Origin: Treponema sp. | GTDB lineage: Bacteria > Spirochaetota > Spirochaetia > Treponematales > Breznakiellaceae | NCBI GenBank assembly: GCA_031275035.1 | Contig: JAISPH010000155.1 | Coordinates: 1-10,283, forward strand | Direction: 5' to 3' | DNA length: 10,283 bases | In this document: in pieces, positions 5,968 through 10,283 of the stretch | How the letters are laid out: each line of letters starts with the position of its first letter | Position numbering within the stretch: the stretch's first letter is position 1 | Translations under genes and position numbers: made by a program | The notes under the pieces: model-generated | The model's database searches: none | What the model was told of the DNA's origin: nothing | Seen by the model: only the letters and a program-made list of their open reading frames with translations

Positions 5968-6023
5968 TGGACTTGTTCGATAACCCGGTTGGTTATCGCG
6001 GACTAAAGTCCGGCACAAGTCCA
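5968..6023. ncRNA. 56-nt perfect three-stem (three-way junction) element of unknown function
   Basis: Outer stem TGGACTTGT (5968-5976) pairs with ACAAGTCCA (6015-6023), nine pairs. Inside it, CGATAACC (5978-5985) pairs with GGTTATCG (5991-5998) over loop CGGTT, then CGGACT (5999-6004) pairs with AGTCCG (6007-6012) over AA (a 4-nt loop if the last pair opens). Only three bases are left unpaired at the junction (5977, 6013, 6014), and every pair is Watson-Crick. A run TTAAAAAATTTTTTT follows, then the kinase promoter. Because it lies upstream of the predicted kinase start, it is either in the tail of the transporter transcript or is a DNA-level palindrome such as a mobile repeat. Classifying it as RNA is tentative; the structure itself is seen directly. 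Confidence 0.45.
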
Positions 6024-6046
6024 TTAAAAAATTTTTTTCGAAAAAG

Positions 6047-6260
6047 CTATTGACAAAACCGGCATTATACTGATTAAATACAAGTGTTTTATATGATATA
6101 AATACCATGTTTTTAATATGATATTGACGGAATGCCGGAGCCGGAGGTTCCGGAACCATATGTTTTGAACGATCCGATGGGTTGGTTTTGGGTTCTGTTC
6201 AAACTGCATTTTTTAAGAGGGGGCACGATGGCGCGCGAAAGTTTGAATCTCCTTGCGATT
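6047..6260 (+). repeat. Duplicated promoter/leader block B, copy 2 (before the intact kinase)
   Basis: Intact-gene counterpart of 1443-1655, spanning the promoter, about 140 nt of untranslated leader, ribosome site and first 11 kinase codons. The leader is conserved much beyond the promoter boxes, including non-coding stretches such as TTTTGGGTTCTGTTCAAACT. Either the duplication is recent or the leader is under selection as a regulatory RNA or operator region. Confidence 0.9.
6050..6079 (+). promoter_or_regulatory. Predicted promoter of the kinase operon
   Basis: Perfect TTGACA at 6050-6055, an 18-bp spacer, and TTAAAT at 6074-6079 preceded by TGA, giving an extended -10 TGn motif absent from the transporter copy. 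A/T tracts lie immediately upstream. The near-palindrome ATGATAT-AA-ATACCAT (6093-6108) and the symmetric AATATGATATT (6115-6125) lie just after the expected start near 6087 and parallel those of the transporter leader. Confidence 0.6.
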
Positions 6261-7640
6261 GACTGCGGTAATTCCGCAATCCGCGTTACCCTGGGGCAGT
6301 TTGACGGCGGCCGTATACGGACGCGGCTCATACACCAGATAGAGCAAAAGGAAGTCTACTTTAACGGCTTCTTCTATTGGGACATCCTTTTCCTGTATCA
6401 GCACCTGAAAACCGGCTTGAGCAAGGCCTATGCGGAATGCGGAAGGATCGATTCCGCCGCCATATCCACCTGGGGCATCGATTTTGGCCTGTTGAACAGT
6501 GAAGGTTATTTTTTGGCCAATCCCCTTTCTTACCGGAACACCCTGGGCAGGGAGGCCCTGGATAAGCTGCCGGAGGCGGACCGGCGCTTCGCTTTTTTTA
6601 ATTCTGGAATTCAATGCGATAAGATCAATACCCTGTATCAGATCCTCGGCTTCAGGGAAAAATTTCCCCGGACCTTTGAGCAGGCGGCCCGGCTGCTCCT
6701 GATTCCGGATCTGCTGAACTATCTCTTTACCGGCGAGGCGTATACCGAATCGACCATCCTCAGCACTTCCCAGCTTTATGACGTACAGAAGGGGACCTAT
6801 TCGCAGGAGATCCTCGGCGCGTTCGGTATAGACCGGGAAATCTTCCCGGAGATAAAAAAGCACGGCGAATCCCGGGGTTTGTTAAAAGCCGGAATTGCCG
6901 AAGAGCTGGGGGTCAATGTTTTTCCGTTTATTACTATTCCCTCCCACGATACTGCCGCCGCCGTAACTTCGATCTGCCCCGGGAAAGGCGATGAGGAGCC
7001 CCTCTTTATAAGTTCCGGGACCTGGTGCCTCATAGGGACGGAACTCCGGGAACCTCTGGTAAACGAGGCTGTCTATAACAGCGATTTTACCAATGAAGGG
7101 GGAATCCTTGGAACCACCACCTTTCTTAAGAATTCGGCGGGACTGTATATAGCCCGCAGGGTCTACGATGAATGTTTCCCCAAGGGCGAAACCGCCTGGG
7201 AGGAGGTTGCGGAAAAGGCCGCCGCCCTGCAAGCGCAGGAGACGCTGTTCGATCCTAATGACGATGTTTTTTTTAATCCCCCAAGCATGAGAAAAGCCAT
7301 TATCAACAAGACCGGAATAAAGGGACCGGACGATTTTATTCTGTTCCGCCTTATCTATGATTCGCTGGCCCGCAGTTATAAAGAGGCCATAGAAGAGATC
7401 GAGCATATACGGAACAGAAACTACGGGGCGATTTACATTGTCGGCGGCGGCAGCAGGAATAAGCTGCTCAATCAAATTACCGCCGCCGTAACCGGGAAGG
7501 CCGTAGTTGCGGGCCCCGACGAGGCGACGTCCTTCGGTAATTTGGGGGCCCAGCTTTTATACCAGGGAAGGGCGGAATCCCTGGCCGACATCAGGGACAT
7601 TGTGCAAAAATCGGCGGAGGTAACCCTCTACGGCGACTGA
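6228..7640 (+). CDS. rhaB: Rhamnulokinase-like FGGY carbohydrate kinase
   Basis: Cytoplasmic kinase phosphorylating a ketose, by family L-rhamnulose at O1, to give the substrate of a class II aldolase. The 470-residue product matches the usual RhaB length of about 480. Visible landmarks are the N-terminal phosphate-binding loop AIDCGNSAIRV (residues 10-20), TWGIDFGLL (81-89, matching DTWGVDYGLL-type segments of RhaB), SHDTAAAV (239-246, with the catalytic base Asp241), LFISSGTWCLIG with NEGGILGTT, and the nucleotide-binding IVGGGSRN near 404-411. Start 6228 is chosen because it follows AAGAGGGGG at good distance and begins the kinase fold directly. The frame is open back to 6132 but that part is conserved as leader, not protein. 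It shares its promoter/leader with the importer. Specificity for rhamnulose rather than another ketose such as fuculose is not proven by sequence. Confidence 0.88.
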   Translation: MARESLNLLAIDCGNSAIRVTLGQFDGGRIRTRLIHQIEQKEVYFNGFFYWDILFLYQHLKTGLSKAYAECGRIDSAAISTWGIDFGLLNSEGYFLANPLSYRNTLGREALDKLPEADRRFAFFNSGIQCDKINTLYQILGFREKFPRTFEQAARLLLIPDLLNYLFTGEAYTESTILSTSQLYDVQKGTYSQEILGAFGIDREIFPEIKKHGESRGLLKAGIAEELGVNVFPFITIPSHDTAAAVTSICPGKGDEEPLFISSGTWCLIGTELREPLVNEAVYNSDFTNEGGILGTTTFLKNSAGLYIARRVYDECFPKGETAWEEVAEKAAALQAQETLFDPNDDVFFNPPSMRKAIINKTGIKGPDDFILFRLIYDSLARSYKEAIEEIEHIRNRNYGAIYIVGGGSRNKLLNQITAAVTGKAVVAGPDEATSFGNLGAQLLYQGRAESLADIRDIVQKSAEVTLYGD

Positions 7641-7720
7641 CCGGCGCGGGGCTTTGGGAATGCAGGTATGATCTGTAAAAAATAACCCGGGCGGAAATAA
7701 ATACACGGAAGGAGGCTTTT

Positions 7721-8197
7721 ATGGGAGATGAGTCGACAGGAAAAAATCCTGTGGCCGAGTTGGCGAAGCGGCATTTTATTTATGGATATCATTGCAGCGA
7801 ATCTGTCGTTAAGGCTGTTAATGAGTATTACGGCCTCAAGCTTGACGATTCCATAATAAAAATGGTAAGCGCCTTTGCCGCCGGTATGGGAGAAGCCAAG
7901 TGCGCCTGCGGATGCATTACGGGCGGCGTTATAGTCCTGGGCTATTTGTACGGACGGACGGAATCCCACGAGGATGACGATCTTATCGCCGACCTGGCAA
8001 AGGAACTGCATGATAAATTCGTCGCAGAGTTTAACGTGGCTTGCTGCAAGGAGCTCACCAAAAATGTCAAATGGGGGCATCCCGATCACCGGGAGAAGTG
8101 CAGCGAGTATGTCTATAGCGCCGCCCGGAATTTGAGCGAACTGCTGGAAGAAACCCAAAGAAATCTGCCTGTTGAAAACGGCATCCATTTGCATTAA
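7721..8197 (+). CDS. C_GCAxxG_C_C family putative redox protein
   Basis: Small cysteine-rich protein of 158 residues in the C_GCAxxG_C_C family (also called putative redox-active protein), whose function is not established. The family layout is visible: YGYHCSES with Cys25, a glycine segment FAAGMGEAKCACGCITGG with Cys61, Cys63 and Cys65, a CC pair at 108-109, and Cys127 in a C-terminal helix. There is no signal peptide or membrane segment, although AGMGEA and GGVIVLGYLYG form mildly hydrophobic helices. A perfect AAGGAGG site lies 5 nt upstream. It follows the kinase by 80 bp with no terminator between, so co-transcription is likely. The cysteine pattern could bind an iron-sulfur cluster or cycle disulfides. 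Its place in a pathway with a glycyl-radical activase hints at a reductive or protective role, which is inference. Confidence 0.85.
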   Translation: MGDESTGKNPVAELAKRHFIYGYHCSESVVKAVNEYYGLKLDDSIIKMVSAFAAGMGEAKCACGCITGGVIVLGYLYGRTESHEDDDLIADLAKELHDKFVAEFNVACCKELTKNVKWGHPDHREKCSEYVYSAARNLSELLEETQRNLPVENGIHLH

Positions 8198-8204
8198 AGG
8201 GGGT

Positions 8205-8371
8205 TTACCGGATCTGGTTTTCGCCGGAAGCGGTACGATGGCCCCGGCGCGGTACGGGAAGTTAAACGGCAGAATGAGGTTAGGGTTATCGGTTTTGACG
8301 GTTCCCCGGATGCTGCGGACACGTCAGTGGAAAGCCGGTTCCGGCAAACGCCGGCACCGGGGCTGGTTTAA
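8205..8371 (+). pseudogene. Frameshifted remnant of a LacI-family or periplasmic-binding-fold gene
   Basis: Between the cysteine-rich gene and the aldolase, two adjoining frames read like one broken protein. At 8205-8243 the peptide LPDLVFAGSGTMA resembles the PDAVFAxNDxMA segment of LacI regulators and sugar-binding proteins. After a one-base frame change near 8237 the next frame reads DGPGAVREVKRQNE, then VRVIGFDGSPDAADTS, ending at a TAA (8369-8371). GAxRxxK followed by VxVIGFD is the standard continuation of that fold, and the later RFRQTPAP part recalls the TTVRQP stretch of LacI proteins. About 55 codons remain; N-terminal and C-terminal parts are absent. It is not a copy of the window's own binding protein, as the sequences differ. 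It could be the relic of a regulator that once controlled this pathway. Product family is fairly clear; regulator versus binding protein is not. Confidence 0.65.
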
Positions 8372-8446
8372 TCGCTAGGGAATAACAGAGCGGCGTACTA
8401 AGGAATATCCAGAGCGGTTTCAGAGTTAAATGCGGCGAACAAAGGA

Positions 8447-8469
8447 CTGTCCGGGTCGTTTCCGGACAG
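8447..8469. repeat. GC-rich hairpin in the spacer before the aldolase
   Basis: CTGTCCGG (8447-8454) pairs perfectly with CCGGACAG (8462-8469) over a 7-nt loop. No T run follows, so it is not a typical terminator. It may slow transcription or protect mRNA between the upstream genes and the aldolase. Confidence 0.45.
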
Positions 8470-8483
8470 CCGGACGCCGTATG

Positions 8484-8504
8484 CCCCGTCCGCTTGCGGC
8501 GGGG
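8484..8504. repeat. GC-rich hairpin repeat, copy 2 (inverted relative to 5706-5727)
   Basis: CCCCG plus CCGC (bulged T at 8489) pairs with GCGG plus CGGGG around a TT centre, giving about eight to nine pairs. The sequence nearly equals the reverse complement of the hairpin at 5706-5727. TT follows, then the aldolase ribosome site 12 bp later, so it sits in the 5' leader of the aldolase cistron or marks a repeat insertion. Confidence 0.55.
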
Positions 8505-8532
8505 TTATTGATTGCAGGGAGGCTTTTAGAAC

Positions 8533-9186
8533 ATGCCGGCATACGAAACGATTGTCATCGAGGCGGGTAAAAAAATGTCAAGGTTATCCTTGACCGTATC
8601 CACCTGGGGCAATATCAGCGCCCGGGACCCTAAGACGGGCAATGTGTATCTTACCCCGAGCGGTATGGATTATGAGAACTGTACGGAAAGCGACATTGTG
8701 GTTTTTAATGCGGCGGGCAGGCGGATCAAGGGACGCCGGAAGCCGAGTATCGAGAAGGATATACACCTTCTTATCTACGAGCGCAACAGCCATGTCAACG
8801 CCGTCATCCATACCCATGCCATGTATTCCACCGTATTGGCCGCGGCCAAGCTTACCCTTCCGGTAATTACGGAGGAGTTTGCCCAAACCATTGGCGGCGA
8901 AGTGGTATGTTCGGAATACGCCATTCCGGGTACGCCCCTTCTGGCGGAATATGTTTCAAAGGTTATTGAGGACGGGCGCCGGGCGGTATTTCTGCCCAGC
9001 CACGGCGCATTGTGCATCGGCGAGAATATGGATATAGCCTTTAAGGCCTGCGGCGTTCTTGAAAAAGCATCGGAGGTTTATATCAAAGTTAAGTCCATGG
9101 GCCTGGAACCCCGGATTATTCCGGAGGAAGATGTGGGCCACATGTTCAGGTTTTTCAGCAACCAGTATGGACAGGCTGCAAAATGA
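8533..9186 (+). CDS. Class II (zinc) aldolase, FucA/AraD family, probable deoxyketose-1-phosphate aldolase
   Basis: Predicted to cleave a ketose-1-phosphate such as L-fuculose- or L-rhamnulose-1-phosphate into dihydroxyacetone phosphate and lactaldehyde in the cytoplasm. The 217-residue length matches FucA (about 215) rather than RhaD (about 275). Landmarks are STWGNISARD (23-32, phosphate binding), LTPSGMDY (40-47), the acid/base Glu74 in KPSIEKDIH, zinc ligands His93 and His95 in VIHTHAMYS, and His157 in LPSHGALCIG. AGGGAGG lies 10 nt before the start. Sequence alone cannot separate fuculose-, rhamnulose- or ribulose-phosphate use or a 4-epimerase. The epimerase is less likely because the partner kinase is RhaB-like. 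It overlaps the following activase gene by 20 bp, so the two are translationally coupled. The 335-bp spacer in front, with relic and hairpins, means it may have its own expression signal. Confidence 0.9.
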   Translation: MPAYETIVIEAGKKMSRLSLTVSTWGNISARDPKTGNVYLTPSGMDYENCTESDIVVFNAAGRRIKGRRKPSIEKDIHLLIYERNSHVNAVIHTHAMYSTVLAAAKLTLPVITEEFAQTIGGEVVCSEYAIPGTPLLAEYVSKVIEDGRRAVFLPSHGALCIGENMDIAFKACGVLEKASEVYIKVKSMGLEPRIIPEEDVGHMFRFFSNQYGQAAK

Positions 9187-10147
9187 TCTTCTCCAAAGCG
9201 GAACGGCGGAGCATTGCCGTCCTGCAGAGAATGTTCCCAGGGGATGTGTTTTTAACGTTGAACGGTATGCCGCCGGGGACGGGCCGGGTATACGGACCGT
9301 TATTTTTTTAAAAGGCTGCGGCCTGCGGTGCATTTGGTGTTCCAACCCCGAATCCCAGAGGCCGGAAAAGGAGAAGTTGTTTTTTAAGAACCTCTGCGTT
9401 AACTGCGGGATCTGCAGAAAGGTCTGTCCCCGGGGAGCGGTGCTGGCGGATGCGGTTTATGGTTTTGTAACGGATCATGAGCGCTGTATCCGTTGCGGCC
9501 TGTGCCTTTCGGGATGCGCTTCCGGGGCGCAGCAGGAGAGCGGCGGAGATAATTCGGTCGAAGACATAATGAAGCTGGTCGAAAAGGATATCCCCTTCTA
9601 CAAAGCCTCGGGAGGCGGCGTTACCCTGTCGGGGGGAGAGCCTTTTCTGCAGGGAACTTTTACCCGGGAACTGCTGGGGGCGTGCAAATCGAAGGGCCTC
9701 TCCACCGCAGTGGAGAGCTGCGGGTATGTGCCCTGGGAGAATATCGAAAGAAGCCTGGACGTTATCGATTATCTCTATTTTGACATTAAGCATATGGATG
9801 AAGACAGGCACCGGCGCTTTACCGGCGCGGGGACCGGCCTCATTCATCAGAATTTAATGAAAATAGACATCCGCGGCGGACCCAGGGTGATACTGAGGAT
9901 TCCCTTTATACCGGGCTTTAACGGCGACGAAGGGAGCATCCGCGGAATATTCGGCTTTGCGGCTCAATTGAAAAGGCCGGATCATGTCGAGATACTGCCC
10001 TACCACCGGCTTGGCTTGGGCAAATACGGCGCCCTGGGCAGGGAATATGCGCTGAAGGATCTTCAGCCTGTAAAAAGCGGGGATCTTCTGTTGTACGAAG
10101 CTGTCGGAAAAGAATACGGACTTGAAGTTACGATAGATGCGAAATGA
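9167..10147 (+). CDS. Glycyl-radical enzyme activating protein (radical SAM, PflA-like with ferredoxin domain)
   Basis: Radical SAM enzyme that uses S-adenosylmethionine and a [4Fe-4S] cluster to install the glycyl radical on a partner enzyme. The 326-residue product has FNVERYAAGDGPGIRT (29-44), the CxxxCxxC cluster motif at Cys51, Cys55 and Cys58 (CGLRCIWC), two further ferredoxin-type clusters (CVNCGICRKVCP, 77-88; CIRCGLCLSGC, 107-117) and SGGGVTLSGGEPFLQ (148-162). This three-cluster architecture is typical of activases for dehydratases and other non-pyruvate-formate-lyase glycyl-radical enzymes. Start 9167 is inferred: it is the only ATG close to the conserved domain, lies inside the aldolase end and lacks a strong ribosome site, which fits coupling. 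An in-frame ATG at 9059 would add 36 residues that are just a shadow of the aldolase. About 25 residues precede the usual family start. The partner enzyme is not in the window; a diol dehydratase acting on propanediol is the natural guess. Confidence 0.93.
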   Translation: MDRLQNDLLQSGTAEHCRPAENVPRGCVFNVERYAAGDGPGIRTVIFLKGCGLRCIWCSNPESQRPEKEKLFFKNLCVNCGICRKVCPRGAVLADAVYGFVTDHERCIRCGLCLSGCASGAQQESGGDNSVEDIMKLVEKDIPFYKASGGGVTLSGGEPFLQGTFTRELLGACKSKGLSTAVESCGYVPWENIERSLDVIDYLYFDIKHMDEDRHRRFTGAGTGLIHQNLMKIDIRGGPRVILRIPFIPGFNGDEGSIRGIFGFAAQLKRPDHVEILPYHRLGLGKYGALGREYALKDLQPVKSGDLLLYEAVGKEYGLEVTIDAK

Positions 10148-10174
10148 GCGGCCGCAAGGTCAAAGAATGAACCT

Positions 10175-10194
10175 CCCCGCCCTGAAGGGCGGGG
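10175..10194. terminator. Perfect GC-rich hairpin after the activase (terminator or insertion-element end)
   Basis: CCCCGCCC (10175-10182) pairs perfectly with GGGCGGGG (10187-10194) around a TGAA loop, 28 bp after the activase stop. A TATCTTGT tail follows rather than a T run, so intrinsic termination on the plus strand would be weak. It shares the CCCCGC...GCGGGGTAT pattern with the hairpin at 5706-5727. Perfect hairpins of this kind with a short TGAA/TTCA loop are also common near the ends of IS200/IS605-type elements. The remaining 89 bp to the edge hold no gene I can support. Confidence 0.5.
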
Positions 10195-10283
10195 TATCTT
10201 GTAAGCGTTGCATTGTTTACGAGGTTCGTTCTGTAAGGAAGTTATTAACTGTGGGGTCTACTACCATTTTTTGTTGGCGTTGC

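Noticed and set aside
6213..6863. A 216-codon minus-strand frame (and a similar one at 6882-7475) opposite the kinase.
   Set aside because: No recognisable protein features; both mirror the codon pattern of the intact kinase on the plus strand.
1..10283. CRISPR arrays, tRNA or rRNA genes, toxin-antitoxin pairs.
   Set aside because: No regularly spaced short repeats, no tRNA cloverleaf with T-loop consensus, no rRNA-like stretch. The three-stem element at 5968-6023 lacks the conserved tRNA loops.

Overview
The window looks like part of a chromosome from an anaerobic or fermentative Gram-negative-type bacterium. A spirochete of the Treponema group is my best guess, from the mid-range GC content, the lipoprotein-type sugar-binding protein, the glycyl-radical activase and the hairpin- and repeat-rich intergenic DNA. 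This is inference; no marker gene for taxonomy is present.

Left end (1-1260, minus strand): the start of fatty-acid synthesis gene fabD (cut by the window edge) lies 23 bp downstream of a complete fabH. fabH has a plausible sigma-70-type promoter and an operator-like palindrome over its predicted transcription start.

Middle (1270-5510, plus strand): a CUT2-type (ribose/galactose family) sugar ABC importer: a two-domain ATPase, a permease, a 45-codon unrecognised small ORF, and a lipoprotein binding protein. The genes are tightly coupled: 17-bp overlap, then two successive ATGA stop/start overlaps. The importer is preceded by a diverged copy of the leader of the kinase gene found about 4.6 kb downstream, followed by an internally deleted remnant of that kinase that is still open and runs 8 nt into the ATPase gene.

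5511-6227: a gene-free, highly structured spacer (mutually exclusive hairpins, a 14-bp inverted repeat, a 56-nt perfect three-stem element), then the promoter/leader copy that drives the intact kinase.

Right part (6228-10147, plus strand): a rhamnulokinase-like FGGY kinase, a C_GCAxxG_C_C-family cysteine-rich protein, a remnant of a LacI/periplasmic-binding-fold gene, a class II (FucA/AraD-type) aldolase and a glycyl-radical-enzyme activase with two ferredoxin-type cluster motifs. Together these suggest deoxysugar (L-rhamnose/L-fucose-type) uptake, ketose phosphorylation, cleavage to dihydroxyacetone phosphate plus lactaldehyde, and probably a glycyl-radical diol dehydratase that lies outside the window. 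No isomerase, dehydratase or microcompartment shell gene is visible here. The right end (10148-10283) holds a perfect GC-rich hairpin and no supportable gene.
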